A stretch of 64,000 bases of DNA from Heterocephalus glaber (taxonomy: Eukaryota; Chordata; Mammalia; Rodentia; Bathyergidae): positions 4,478,466-4,542,465 of the forward strand of contig NW_004624781.1 in assembly GCF_000247695.1 (NCBI RefSeq), given 5' to 3'. Numbering within the stretch: the stretch's first letter is position 1; each line of letters starts with the position of its first letter. Shown here piece after piece: positions 12,263 to 22,944 of this stretch. A program made the position numbers and the translations under genes. The notes below the pieces were generated by a model that saw only the letters and a list, made by a program, of their open reading frames with translations, did no database searches and was not told where the DNA came from.

Positions 12263-12622
12263 TCATTGATTTTCAAATGTGGAACCAGTCTTGCATCCTA
12301 CCTTGTTTTGAGATAAAATTCTTCTTAAATGGTGCCGAATTCTATTTGTTAATATTGTATTAAGGATTTTTGTATCTATATTCAGATTGATACTGGTCAT
12401 TTTCTTTACTGTACTACTTTTATTTGGTTTTGGTATCAGGGTAATACTAGTTTCATCAAATAAATTGAGAACTATTCCGTTCTCCTCTGTATTGTGTAGA
12501 GTTGTTAATTCTTTAAATGTTTGGAAGATTTCTCCAGTGAAACCATCTAGGCCTACGAATTTGTTTTTTTGGAGTTTCCAAATTATAAATTCAATTCGGT
12601 TAACAGTTTTAGGGATACTCAA
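12263..12622 (-). pseudogene. L1 ORF2 reverse-transcriptase remnant
   Basis: This is the longest surviving open piece of ORF2, 119 codons from the finger/palm part of the reverse transcriptase. The order of motifs matches L1 (FTGEIFQTFKE, then LIPKPN, then NIDTKILN). The catalytic FADD box is not in this piece and no full frame can be followed, so it is not functional. Confidence 0.8.
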
Positions 12623-13095
12623 GTTATCTCCTTCATATTACATGAGCGGTAGCAATTTGTTTTTGGAGAAATGGATCTTTTTCATGAAAGTGATCGTATT
12701 TATATGTGTAGAGTTGTTCATAGTATTCCCTTATTTTCCTCCTGATTTCTGCAGGGTCTGTAGTGAAATCCCCAACCTCATTCTTGATATTGGTAATTCT
12801 TGTCTTCTCTCATTTCTCTTTGTCCATCTTGGTGGAGATTTGCCAATATTATTGATCTTTTCAAAGAACCCATTCTCTGCTTGATTGACTTATCTCTGTG
12901 TTCTGTTTTCCATTTCATTAATCTCTGTTGTCTTTATTATTGCCTTCTTTCCTGCTTTGAGATTATTTTGTTCTTTTTGTAGGCTCTTGAGGTGACAGCT
13001 CAGATTGTCGATTTGGGACTATTTTTTCCTAACATATGCAATTATGGCTAACTGCCTCTCAGGGCTGCTGACTGCTTTAACTGAAAACCGCAAAT

Positions 13096-13180
13096 TTTTT
13101 TTTTGGTACCGGGGATCAAACTTGGGACCTTGCGCTTGTGAGGCAGGCGGTGGAACCGCTGAGCTAAATCCCCAGCCCCA
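13096..13180 (-). mobile_element. ID SINE
   Basis: Poly(T), ggtaccggggatcaaacttg, gcgcttgtgaggcaggcggt, gagctaaatccccagcccc. Confidence 0.88.
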
Positions 13181-13208
13181 TAAATTTTAACATGTTTTTC
13201 TTTCTTTC

Positions 13209-13299
13209 TGTGTGTGTGTGTGTGTGTGTTGCGGGGATCAAACACAGGGCCTTACACATGCTAAGCACGTGCTCTACCGCTGAGCTACATCCTCAGCTG
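13209..13299 (-). mobile_element. ID SINE with (TG)n in its tail
   Basis: (TG)n at 13,209-13,229, then gcggggatcaaacacagggc and ctctaccgctgagctacatc. The TG repeat replaces the expected poly(T). Confidence 0.75.
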
Positions 13300-13419
13300 T
13301 GATTTTAATTCTTTAGCTCTTGTTTTAGGGCCCAGGACAGGGTCTATTTTTGTACCTGTTAATGAGTACTTAAAAAGAGTATACAAACTTCTGTTGTTGG
13401 GGGAAGTGTTCTAAAAATG

Positions 13420-13500
13420 TCAGTGAGCTGCCACCTGCCTCCCAAATACAAGGTCTGGAGTTCGATCCCCGATACCAAAAAAAGAAGCAAACAAACAAAA
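13420..13500 (+). mobile_element. ID SINE, 5'-truncated
   Basis: It lacks the A-box half: ccacctgcctcccaaataca to cgatccccgataccaaaaa. It is flanked by aaaatgtcagtgag on both sides, so it was truncated at integration. Confidence 0.85.
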
Positions 13501-13932
13501 AATGTCAGTGAGATCCTGAGGGCTGATAGTAGTTTTGAATTCTTCTTGTCTTTGTTGAAGTGAGTTTAGTATATGTATTGGTAAGAGGAGTATAGGAGTT
13601 TTCAGCTGTTGTGGATTTGTCTGTTTCTCTTTCTGGTTCTTTAGTTTTTGCTTTATATATTTTGCAGCTTTGTTATTGGGTGCATACACATTTATGTGCT
13701 GTCTTCTTGTTCGATACGCCCATTGTTTTTATGTAATTGTCTGTGGTAAAAATCCTGAAGTCTACTTTATCTGATGTTAATATAGCCATTCATGCTAGAG
13801 TTCCTTTAAAATAGAAGTTAAATGATGAGAATTCTAGTTTAAAAATCATTTAAGATGTAGTAAACTCTAAGTTATCCATAATGAAAATAATCTAAAAGAG
13901 CAAAGACCAAGTAGCATTGCAAAATTCACCTA

Positions 13933-14028
13933 TTTTATTTATTTATTTATTTTTCTTGGTACCAGAGATCGAACTCAGGACCTTGCACTTGCCAGGCAGG
14001 CACAGTGCCACTGAGCTACATCCCTGGC
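13933..14028 (-). mobile_element. ID SINE
   Basis: (ATTT)n-like tail, ggtaccagagatcgaactca, ccaggcaggcacagtgccac, gagctacatccctggctc. Confidence 0.85.
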
Positions 14029-14088
14029 TCTTTTTACATTTCTTCCATGTGGGAAAACAAACCAAAAATAATATACAAATAGAACCCA

Positions 14089-14262
14089 ATACCTGGGTGC
14101 AGTGGCACAAGCCTATGATTCTAGCATTCTGGGAGGCTGAAGCACGAAGATCACAAATTTGAGTCCTGCCTGGGAAACTTAACCTGTCTCAAAACAAAAA
14201 ATAAAAGAGGCTGGGGATGTTGATCAGTGAGAAATCCCTGGACTCAATCCCCAGGACTGCAT
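14089..14262 (+). mobile_element. B1-ID composite SINE
   Basis: B1-like half acctgggtgcagtggcacaa to cctgtctcaaaac, then ID-like half gaggctggggatgttgatca to caatccccaggactgcataa. Confidence 0.75.
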
Positions 14263-14703
14263 AAAGAGATGCCAGCAAGAGTGAGAGAGAGAGGGACAGA
14301 AATGGATCCTAGTAACTGATATACCTGATTCAAGTTGGTTTATCCCAGTCCCTGCAGAACTTTTGCCAAGGAGCTATGATCAGAGGTCTCCTGACTCCTA
14401 TTCTATTAGAACAATTCTCAGTGGCCTCTAGACTTTGCGGGGTTCCCCAGGCCTCACACTGCCAGAAAATCTTCCAGAATTTTAATCCTATTTCCAAATG
14501 AGTTTATACATCCACGCACAGAGATACATCACAAAACTGAACAAAGATGTTTATCAGGCCACATTAGCCATGTGGACCGTTACTTGTGTACTCTGAATTA
14601 ATATCATTTTGAATTTTGGAATTACCTCCTGTTAGCACAAATAGAATGATTTTAATTTTATTTTTATTGTATTAAATGGCCAAATAAAAATGTAGATATT
14701 TTA

Positions 14704-14808
14704 GTAGGGTGTGGTAGTGCACACCTGTAATCCCAGCACTTGATTGCCTGAGGCAGGAAGATCGCTACTTTGAGGCCAGCCTGGACTACATAGCAAAATC
14801 ATTTTAGT
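14704..14808 (+). mobile_element. B1-like SINE
   Basis: gggtgtggtagtgcacacct, aatcccagcacttgat, ttgaggccagcctggactac. Confidence 0.75.
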
Positions 14809-15369
14809 CCCTGGCTGTGTGTCATGAAGAGCCCAGGAGTGCAGTAGCATGGGGGCTTCTGCCCTTGGTGATCACACAAGGAAGGTCATACTTGCCATGG
14901 GTGTGGACTGGCAGAGCCACACTGAGGCCCCATGGGCTCAGGCCTCCAAGTCAGGCCTGGCATCCTGTGCGGTCCAGATTAATGTGAGTTTTCATTCCTT
15001 GTCCCTTGCTACCTAAAAACAATAATGTCTTTCTGAGACTTAGAAGGTGAGTATTAAAATATTATAGGATGGGTACAGAGACCTCATTAACTCAATGTTT
15101 ATGGCTACTTCTCTCCAACCACTGGTATATTCATTTGAAGCAAATTTAAAATTCTTATTATTTTTAAGTAGGAACTACATTTACAGAGGCCAAAAGGCAA
15201 AGAACATAAAAAGGCGTACAATAAAATGTTGTGCTCCCATCCTCAGCCTACCCTGCAAGTAATACACTTATTCCTTCTTATTCCATTTTACAAATATGAA
15301 TAGATCATTCTAACTTCCCTCCCTTTTTTTGTCTCACAAAAGATGCCAAAAAGGTCATTCACAGCAGGG

Positions 15370-15545
15370 ACTGTAAAGCCGAACTGGCAATGTTCCAACC
15401 CCAGTTCCGCCACTCTTAGCTATGTGTCTGTACCCTAGTTCCCTAACCTCTTGGAGCCTCGGTTTCTTTATGTACAGTGAGGAAATAACAACATCTCACC
15501 TTGTTATCTGAGAATGAAATGAGCTAATATAAACAAAGCGTGTAA
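15370..15545 (+). mobile_element. MIR relic
   Basis: Sense MIR: ccccagttccgccactctta, ctcttggagcctcggtttct, gaatgaaatgagctaatata. A second MIR-like piece follows at about 15,620-15,730. Confidence 0.7.
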
Positions 15546-15829
15546 GTCACCCCTGGCTCACACTGAGCCCTCTGTAGGGGGCACAGGTACTTCAGGAAGG
15601 TGTGGTCCCAAAGCCTAGGACCCCAGACTCCGGAGCAGGACTGCCAAGCTCAAATCTCCCTTCCTTCCCTGTAAAATGACAGTGCCTACACTCAGGGGTC
15701 ACTGTGAGACTGAAATGAAAACACACATTTATATAACATTTATATATCACGTAAGACCCTGCCTTACCCTGGGAAGGCACCACTGTATTTCATCAAATCC
15801 AGGATGCCATACATTGTAAAAGTACATCA

Positions 15830-16280
15830 TTATTTTATATACTAAGAAAGAAAAACCATTCCAATCAAATTCTGACCTGCTTTTGACTGTAATGTATCCT
15901 CATTTCAAATATGTTACAAAGTAAAGAAATGCACATCTTGGAACTGATGAAATGTGGGATATAACTATTCCGCTATTCCACTCTTTTTTTCACTTAAAAA
16001 TACATCTTGCATTTTGTTCTGTGCTGGTACAAAAAGCGCTTTCTCCCTCTATTTTAAATGGCTATATAGTGATCCATTATGCACATGAACCATGAATTAT
16101 TTAACCAGCCTCCTATTAGTTTCCAACCTGTCACTGTTACAAGCAACACCACCATGAATAACCTTGTAGGCCTGTCACCTCGAAAGTCGGCCAGGATGTG
16201 TGAAGGATCAGCACCCAGAACTGGCATTGCTAGAAGAGTGTACGGATCTGAAACTTTTGCAGGCATCTGAAGTTCAAGTT
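15830..16280 (-). mobile_element. L1 3' end fragment
   Basis: Antisense L1: ggctatatagtgatccatta, ccagcctcctattagtttcc, aataaccttgtaggcctgtc. Confidence 0.6.
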
Positions 16281-16448
16281 TTAAATGGCAGAGGTGCTTC
16301 AAACTGAGGAAAGAAAGGCTAGGCCAGCCTGGTGAGAGAGGAGAGATGTGTCACAGGTCCTGCTACCAGGTATTTTCACACACTGCTAGGGCAATGTAAG
16401 TTGGTCAAACTTTCTGAAAGATGTTTTAGCTCCATCTTTCTAATTCTA

Positions 16449-16602
16449 CTTTTTTTTGTTTGTTTGTTTTTTGAGACAGGGTCTCGCTATGTAGTTCAGG
16501 CTGGCCTTGAACTCACTATGTAGCCCAGGCTGGCCTCGAACTTGCAGTGATCCTCCTGTCTCAGCCTCCCGAGTGCTGGGATTACAGGTATTACCCAGCT
16601 TT
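16449..16602 (-). mobile_element. B1 SINE with 29-bp duplication and target duplication
   Basis: gagacagggtctcgctatgt, a doubled 'ctatgtag..caggctggcct' 29-bp unit, cagcctcccgagtgctggga. It is flanked by tttctaattctact on both sides. Confidence 0.92.
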
Positions 16603-16699
16603 CTAATTCTACTTCTAAAAAGCTATCTTACAAAAATACTGGCGCCAGCTGCAAAGACACAGATAATAATAGCAGCAGGTGTGATGCGGCAGATAGCAC

Positions 16700-16845
16700 T
16701 TGGAGGTTGCGCACCTGAGCCTGTTTGTCCTCTGCACTATTGCACAAGGTGGGGGCTACTTTGCCAATTTCACAGCTGGGGAAACTTGAACTACAGAGGG
16801 TAAAGCTAGTAAGCACAGAGGCAGAATGGGACCCAGAAGCCTGGC
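16700..16845 (-). mobile_element. MIR relic
   Basis: Antisense MIR: tttcacagctggggaaactt, gtaagcacagaggcagaatg. Confidence 0.55.
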
Positions 16846-16928
16846 ATATGTCTGTGCTCTTTAGTGTACAAACATATTATATTGAAAGAGTATAAAAAAA
16901 ATTAGAGAAGCCTAAATGTCTCAAAGAT

Positions 16929-17046
16929 GCCAGGCATGGGGCACAGGCCTGTAACCCCAGCACTCAGGAGGCTGCAGCAGGAGGATTATTCTGAGTTTGA
17001 GGCCAGCCTGAACTATATAGTGAGACTTTGTCTCAAAAAAAAAAAA
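16929..17046 (+). mobile_element. B1-like SINE
   Basis: gccaggcatggggcacaggc, gtttgaggccagcctgaact, gactttgtctcaaaaaaaaa. Confidence 0.85.
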
Positions 17047-17161
17047 TTATTATAAACTCATGCTGTGGAAAACAATGTACCCAAGAAAAAGAATAAAGTA
17101 AATCTTGATATACCAATGTCAATGTCTACAATGTACTGTCTTGTCAAAATAAATTTTAAGG

Positions 17162-17240
17162 GGGCCTGGGGATATAGCTCAGTGGTAGAGTGCTTGCCTA
17201 GCATGTGTGAGGCCCTCACTTCAATTCCCAGCACTGTAAA
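17162..17240 (+). mobile_element. ID SINE of the B4/tRNA-Ala type
   Basis: ggcctggggatatagctcag, tggtagagtgcttgcctagc, caattcccagcactgtaaa. It is closer to tRNA-Ala than the 'ccggtacc' IDs, so at least two ID lineages are present. Confidence 0.8.
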
Positions 17241-17900
17241 CTACAGTCAGTCCCCAACTTTTCAACTCACCTTCCTCCTTCACCTTGCCATTTTTCCCTT
17301 TCTTATTCTTCTACTGAGAGTTTTCTAATGTATAGCCATTTGGAAATCCTTTTTAGGAAACAGATTTTTGGTTCTATCTCCTTTCCTGTTTATCTTAAAA
17401 TGTGATATGTGTGGGGGTGGGGGGGGTTGTTGGAGACCCTGTTTCATTTTCCTGTTGCTCACTTTTCCATTCATTATTTTTCTCTGAGGTCTTGTGGATC
17501 ACTGGGAGGGCTTTCTGGATCCCATATGGTTCCTGAACTGGTAAATTCCCTTTCTGTCCAGAAGCCAGAGGAGTCTGCAGTCTCCAGGCATGGGTGGAGT
17601 CCCTGAGCTATAAGTTATATCCGGGGCTTTACAGCAAAAAGTGACAAGATTTATTGCCTTCTATGGGGTCTTTCCAGGGAGGGCTCATCCTAATGTGGAA
17701 TCCGATATATACTGGCTATTGATCCTTGGTGTTTATGCTTCCTGTCCTTTTGCCTTTCCTTTTGTTGAAGTCAGGATTTGCAAGGGTATGGTTTTCATAC
17801 AGGACACATAATTTATAGGATTATTTTACAATATTCACCCAAAAAAGTTAAACGTTGAGGAGTGCAACAGATCTAACCACACACTAGAGATCCAAAGAAT

Positions 17901-18026
17901 CCAGCCAAGGACCAGAATCCTACAGCAATGTCCCACACAAGTCCAGCTGAAGGCCTAGAGTCCCAGGCAATGTCCTCCATGAGCCCAGCCAGTGGCCTAG
18001 AGCCCACAGCAATGTCTCATGCTTGT
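17901..18026. repeat. 42-bp minisatellite, three units
   Basis: Three diverged units start at 17,901, 17,943 and 17,985, each beginning ccagc and containing aatgtc. Because 42 is divisible by three, the plus strand reads a 14-residue repeat (AEGLESQAM, ASGLEPTAM). Related ctgcacca words continue to about 18,130. Confidence 0.75.
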
Positions 18027-18522
18027 CCATATGGAAGATCTGCACCAGGAACCCCCAAAGCCCAGTGGTGGAAGCCAGAAAACCTGCACCAGTGGGGTGA
18101 AGGATTTGTGCCACCAGGCTGAGGGATCTACACTGGAGTCAGGAAGTGATGCTCATGGTGAAGATCAGAGCTCCCCTGACAGGAACGGCAGCCATTCCCA
18201 GTGACAGCAAGGATCTGAGCTCCTCCGGTGATAAGAACAGCAAATTTCACAACAGGAAAACCACTCTGGGCAAGCTTTTCGTAGAAAATCAACACCCCAC
18301 GATCTTTCCCTCCAGTTCTCTTTCTATGCCATTGGCAACAATCCTTGAGTGGGTCTTCTACACCCAGACCACATTGATTCAATTCAGCTGGGCGTTCCAA
18401 TTGACTATTAGTTAATCCACCCTACCTTTTATCTTTCTTAGCTGAAACAATATCTGAATTTTCTTCCACTACACAGAACTCTTCAAAATGTCAATTTTTT
18501 TCAGCTGTACTTCTCCTCCTTC

Positions 18523-18639
18523 TCTTTTGAGACAGGGTCTCGCTTTATAGTGCAGGCTGGCCTTGAACTCACAGTGATCCTCCTGCCTCAGCCTCCTAAG
18601 TGCTGGGATGACAAGCCTGCGCCACCACACCTGGCACAG
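18523..18639 (-). mobile_element. B1 SINE
   Basis: gagacagggtctcgctttat, ggctggccttgaactcacag, cagcctcctaagtgctggga. Flanking cagctgtacttct and cagctgttcttct form the target duplication. Confidence 0.88.
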
Positions 18640-18682
18640 CTGTTCTTCTTTCATGATGGCGAGCAAATATGTTATTGTTTTG

Positions 18683-18846
18683 TTTTTGTGGCACTGGAGA
18701 TTGGATCCAGGGCCTTCGCACTGAAAAACATCTCTCAGCTCTTTAATTTTTTTACTTTGAGACAAGAACTCTCAAAATCAAATTAGTTGCCCAGACTGGG
18801 CTCAAACTTGCCATCCTTCTGCCTTTGTCTCCCAGAGTGCTCAAAT
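18683..18846 (-). mobile_element. B1-ID composite SINE, diverged
   Basis: Antisense ID half (gattggatccagggccttcg) then B1 half (gagacaagaactctcaaaat, ttgcccagactgggctcaaa). Confidence 0.65.
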
Positions 18847-19085
18847 AAGGAAGAATCTTGCTTCCCGGTCTTGTGTCATCTCAAGACATTTGTGGATGGA
18901 GAGACCCTTCAGGTCCTCCTCAGTGGTTTGGGGCGCACCCCACCCTCTCTCCTCCTTCCTCCATGGCCCCTGCAGCTCTGCATCGCCCTCGGAGATCCCT
19001 CATAGTTTCCACAAGGAGCTCCTCTGCATCCGAGTCTTTTAAACAGGAAAGAAAACAACACTTCCTGGATTGTATCTTGACGTGT

Positions 19086-19727
19086 ATACGTAATTTCCAG
19101 TGTACGTCATTCCCTGGAGTCCACCATCTCATTGGTTCTTGGGAACCCACAATTTCCCTATGCTGATCTATCCTTGGCACGTATGGATTATTTGGAAGTG
19201 CTCTCAGAACTTTAGTTCGTGATTGTTGCTCTGTGGTCTCACTTCAGTGGCCTCTTGATGGGGCTGGGAGAACTCATCTTTGAGACCATGGCAGAGCAAC
19301 TTCGGACCCAGCCTGCTGGTGTGTTCGACTTGGTCCTGTTCCCTCTGTCCTGTTCCTCAGTCACAGTGTCATATTTATAGGGTCTCTTGTTTTTCTCCTC
19401 TATATTAAGGCAAAGTGTAAAAGCTAGAATAGAAACTGGACACAAGGGTGCATACCTGTAATCCTAGCCACTCAGGAGGATATAGCAGGAGGATCCAAAG
19501 TTCTAGACCAGCTTTGGCAACTTAGCAAGACCCTGTCTCAAAATTTTAAAATCAGTAAATAAGGAGGGCCAGGAAATAGCTCAGTGGCAGGAGGCTTGCC
19601 TAGAATTCAGGAAGGCTTGGTTCAATATCCAGTGTCAGAAGAAATTAAAAATGATTGTGTCTTTACATAAATATGTAATTCTGGTATTAGGTCACTTCCT
19701 GAAGTCCAGCATCTCATTGGTAGAAGG
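19086..19727. repeat. Diverged direct repeat pair (19,086-19,142 and 19,671-19,727)
   Basis: Both copies read (ta)tacgtaatt/tatgtaatt, then tcattccctggagtccacca or tcacttcctgaagtccagca, then tctcattggt. A composite SINE lies between them. They may be two copies of one LTR-like repeat. Confidence 0.6.
19432..19645 (+). mobile_element. B1-ID composite SINE
   Basis: gggtgcatacctgtaatcct, ccctgtctcaaaattttaaa, then ccaggaaatagctcagtggc and caatatccagtgtcag. Confidence 0.8.
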
Positions 19728-20017
19728 AGATACATAATATAGGGAGAGGTGTCGTGTCACTGTTAGTCTCCTCTGTTCAAAGAAAGGCTTTACACAAAGT
19801 CAATTTAATAGGATTTCATTAAGCAAAGAATGATTTTTGAAACTAGGTGGCCTTCAGATGTTGGACAGGTTTAGAAACACAATGTTATGTACCTGCCTTC
19901 ATAATATCTGTGGACATAAAAAGGAAGTGACATACAGAAAATGGAAGTGATGTATACAGACAGATCCACTGGCTAAAGCTTAGCATTCACCTTATTTGAA
20001 CCTGGTCTGAATAGTTG

Positions 20018-20065
20018 TCTGTGATTGACTGAAGCTTGGCTTCTGTGATTGGCTGAGACTCAGCT
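20018..20065. repeat. 24-bp tandem duplication
   Basis: Two adjacent units each begin tctgtgattg, followed by actgaagcttggct or gctgagactcagct. Confidence 0.7.
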
Positions 20066-20114
20066 ATGTTAAGGCAAATTGTTAAATTTTCAGTTTGTCA
20101 CACAAGGTCTAGGG

Positions 20115-20122
20115 TATAAAAG
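20115..20122 (+). promoter_or_regulatory. TATA box of the candidate LTR
   Basis: TATAAAAG sits 62 bp after an ATTGG (reverse CCAAT) at 20,049-20,053. Activity is unknown. Confidence 0.3.
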
Positions 20123-20181
20123 TACGGAGGCTTTCTCAGGCCAAATTTAGTTTGATTTAATGCCACTAGTTTCTGTATTGT

Positions 20182-20266
20182 TTTTTTTTTTTGGTACCAG
20201 GGATCAAACTTGGGACCTTGCGCTTGCGCGGCAGGTGCCAGAACCCCTGAGGTAAATTCCTGGCCC
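20182..20266 (-). mobile_element. ID SINE with target duplication
   Basis: Poly(T), ggtaccagggatcaaacttg, ctgaggtaaattcctggccc. It is flanked by tctgtattgttttt twice. Confidence 0.92.
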
Positions 20267-20689
20267 TATCTGTATTGTTTTTGACATCACCTTAGGTCAT
20301 AAATGGCTCTACTGTCTGATCCAATTAAATATGGGCCCTTCTACAATGGCAAGGTGTTGCCAGGCTTCAGGTTTACTCTTGCCCTGTGGGACCTCTCCTT
20401 AGCTGTTCCTTGCCCATATTCTCGCTGTTAAATTTCTAGCTGGTCTACAGTTTAGCCTCCTCTTAATGTCTTACCACCAAGATCTGCATTGTTTTCCAAA
20501 ATCCTTACACACGAACTTCCTGAAGTTCCACTCCAAATAAAATCAGCTCTCTCAGGGAGAGCAACACAGGCTCTCCTTTCCCTACTGGCTGGAGCTGGGG
20601 GTGGGCACAGCAGGCTGCTCCTCCCATATAGATGTCCATTCATGCCAGCACTGTGTGCTGAAATGAGTGTCCACCTTACCATTGAACTA

Positions 20690-21330
20690 ATTACCCTGGC
20701 ACCTTTGTCAAAACTCTGTTGCTTCCGTATGTTACCCTCTTTCTGGATTCTTCATTAAGTTCTCTTGACCTCAATGTCTACCATTCGATCAACACAACTG
20801 TTGTGTTCACTGTAAACTTATAATAAATCTTGAAATGAGGTAGTGTAAATCCTAGCACTTTGTTCTTTTTCAATATAGTTTTGGTTACTAAATATCCTTT
20901 GAAAAACAAATCTTGTTAATTTCTTCAAGAGAGGTGGCTGGAATTTGGATCCAGATTGAACTGAATTTATAAATCAAAATGGGGAAAACTGGCTCTTAAA
21001 AATATGAAATTTTCTAGCTGGACCTGGTGGCGTATGCCTGTAATCCCAGCACTCGGGAGACTGAGGCAGGAGGATTACCATGAGTTCTAGGCCAGCCTGG
21101 ATTACATAGTGAGTTCAAGGGGAGCCTGGACTACATGGTGAGGACTTGTCTCAAAAATAAAAATAAAAATAAAAAGGGAACTCTTCTAATCCATGAACAT
21201 GACACTGACTTAATTCTTCTTTAGTTTATCACAGCAGTGTTTCACAGGTTTCAGTACATAACTCTTGCACAGTTTTTATTAAAATTTATCTCCAATATTT
21301 CATATTTTTAGTACTATTTGTATTAGCTAC
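20690..21330 (-). mobile_element. L1 ORF2/3' fragment split by a B1
   Basis: Antisense L1: ctggcacctttgtcaaaact, aatcttgaaatgaggtagtg, gcactttgttctttttcaat. After the B1 it resumes with atccatgaacatgacactga and cttctttagtttatcacagc. Confidence 0.75.
21015..21178 (+). mobile_element. B1 SINE with internal duplication
   Basis: gctggacctggtggcgtatg, a doubled 'agcctggattacatagtgag / agcctggactacatggtgag' unit, cttgtctcaaaaataaaaat. Confidence 0.9.
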
Positions 21331-21600
21331 CTGTGCTGGGACAAAATACTTGACACAATTTAAAGGAAGAGAGAGTTATTTGGCTCAGGGGTTCAGAAGT
21401 TTCAGTCCATGGTTGGCCGGCTCAAGGCAGAAACATCACGGCAGAAGGGTGTGGCAGAGCAAAGCTGTCAACCCACAACATCTAAAAGCAGAGAGCAGGG
21501 GAAGAGCCCAAGAGGAAGGCAGCAGGAACCAGATACAGTCCCCAAGGTCACTCTCCCACATGCCCCAACCCTGCCAGACACATCCAGAAGGTGCAGTGAG
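21319..21600 (+). mobile_element. hAT/URR1-like rodent repeat, truncated copy
   Basis: tgtattagctacctgtgctg, gggacaaaatacttgacaca, tttaaaggaagagagagtta, tttcagtccatggttggccg. It is the same family as the reverse-complement of 39,172-39,485. The family name is from memory. Confidence 0.6.
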
Positions 21601-22086
21601 GACAGAGAAATAGAGAACTGATGTACTTTCTCTTGTCTGGTTGGCTCCTAAGTGATGACTGAAGTTCAGTCAATGGTAGCTAATGGTATTGACTTCAGCC
21701 AGAGAGAAGGTGCAGGAAAAGCCTACCTTGCTGATAAACAAGGCCTGGTGGCTATTGCTTTCCAATGCTGTAATTGGAGTGAGCCCCCTCTTATAAGCTG
21801 ATGACATCCCGTGCCTTTCCTGGAGATTCTGGGAACCATGCCTGTAGGACCCTCTGGGTGGTCTCTGGCTCTAAGTTCCTTCTTGGCTATCCTGTCCTAT
21901 AGCTGCGCCTTTATCTGTGTCCCAGAATCACCCCACAAGTAGGCCACAGCCCCATCTCCCTCCATATCCTTTACCTACTCTAAGAGGCATGTGTGGACAC
22001 ATTTATGGCAGATTTGGGGAGTAGATTACACTAGAGAGAAGGATTAAAAAAAATCTTATACCTCTCTGTTCTTAAGGAGCCTCCTT

Positions 22087-22425
22087 CAATTGGACATGGT
22101 GGTACATGCCTGTAGTCCCAGCACTCTGGGAGGCTGAGGCAGAAGGATCACTAGTTGGAGCCCAGAGTGGGCTATTTATTTTTGATTTTTTGAGACAGGG
22201 TCTCACTGTGTAGTCCAGGCTGGCCTTGAACTCACCTCGATCCTCCGGCCTTTAGCCTCCTGAATGCTAGGATTACAGCTGTATACCACCATGCCCAGCT
22301 GGCCTGGGCAATTTAGTGACATAGTAAGACCCTGTCTCAAAATAAAAAATTTAAAAAGGCTGGGAATGTAGCTCCATGGGAAGGCCCTGGGTTCAACACT
22401 TAGTACAAAAAAAAAAAAAAAAAAA
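22087..22425 (+). mobile_element. B1-ID composite SINE containing a nested B1
   Basis: The outer element starts ggacatggtggtacatgcct and resumes after the insert with cctgggcaatttagtgacat, then ID half ggctgggaatgtagctccat and poly(A). Confidence 0.85.
22178..22300 (-). mobile_element. B1 SINE nested in a composite SINE
   Basis: gagacagggtctcactgtgt, ccaggctggccttgaactca, accaccatgcccagct. It lies antisense inside the outer element, so it is younger. Confidence 0.88.
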
Positions 22426-22792
22426 GCCCCCAAGATACTCACCCAGGGAGGCTTTAGCTTCTGGCCACACTGCTAATTGTTCCTTTTCCTTCTCTTTGTT
22501 CTTCATCCCCCAACTCCAGCTCCTTCCTCAGACAGAGCTATTAAGCCATCTTTGTGTTTGCCTCCCAACCCAGGTCCTGAGTGCCTCACCTTCTATCCTG
22601 GGGGCGGGGGCGCCTCTTAAGGTATTTCCCTAAACAAAGACACTTCCTTCTGCAAAAGAAACTGCTGCCAGCTGATAAAATAATAACTTTCCTTATCTGC
22701 TACAACAACAACAAAGTTGCCAAACAGCACTTGTTCTTGGGAGACTGGGCAGTAGTTGAGCCTAGCGGTCAATGAGAAGAGTGACCCATCAG

Positions 22793-22944
22793 ATGCCAGG
22801 TATGGTGGCGCACGCCTGTAATCCCAGCGCTGGGGAGGCTGAGGCAGGAGGACTGCCACAAACTTGAGGCCAGCCTAGGCTACATAGTGAGTTTCAGGGC
22901 AGCCTAGACTACATAGGGAGACCTGTCTCAAAAAAAAATAAGAA
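22793..22944 (+). mobile_element. B1 SINE with internal duplication
   Basis: gccaggtatggtggcgcacg, doubled agcctaggctacatagtgag / agcctagactacataggga, ctgtctcaaaaaaaaataag. Confidence 0.9.

Larger units (their letters stand above)
9890..13800 (-). mobile_element. Large old L1 fragment (3' UTR and part of ORF2)
   Basis: It reads antisense from the 3' UTR (ggaatcacaatatgtagcct, ccatgatttggatggaccat) through ORF2. At 12,263-12,622 the minus strand keeps a 119-codon open piece with reverse-transcriptase landmarks: FTGEIFQTFKE, LIPKPNKSST and NLNIDTKILNTILTNRI. Frames shift elsewhere. It is interrupted by a B1 (11,747), IDs (13,096-13,299) and an ID fragment (13,420), and it stops near 13,800 without ORF1. 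It is dead. Confidence 0.85.
19655..20180 (+). mobile_element. Candidate LTR-like block with U3-type promoter
   Basis: The block is not a SINE, L1 or MIR. It has paired 24-bp units (20,018-20,065) with ATTGG, a TATAAAAG at 20,115-20,122 about 62 bp further on, and a 5' part echoed at 19,086-19,142. This arrangement resembles a retroviral-type U3/R region. I cannot name the family and no coding region is attached. Confidence 0.35.

Noticed and set aside
12387..12982. Hydrophobic plus-strand open frames (165 and 60 codons) resembling membrane proteins
   Set aside because: They are antisense shadows of L1 ORF2. The minus strand carries the reverse-transcriptase motifs.
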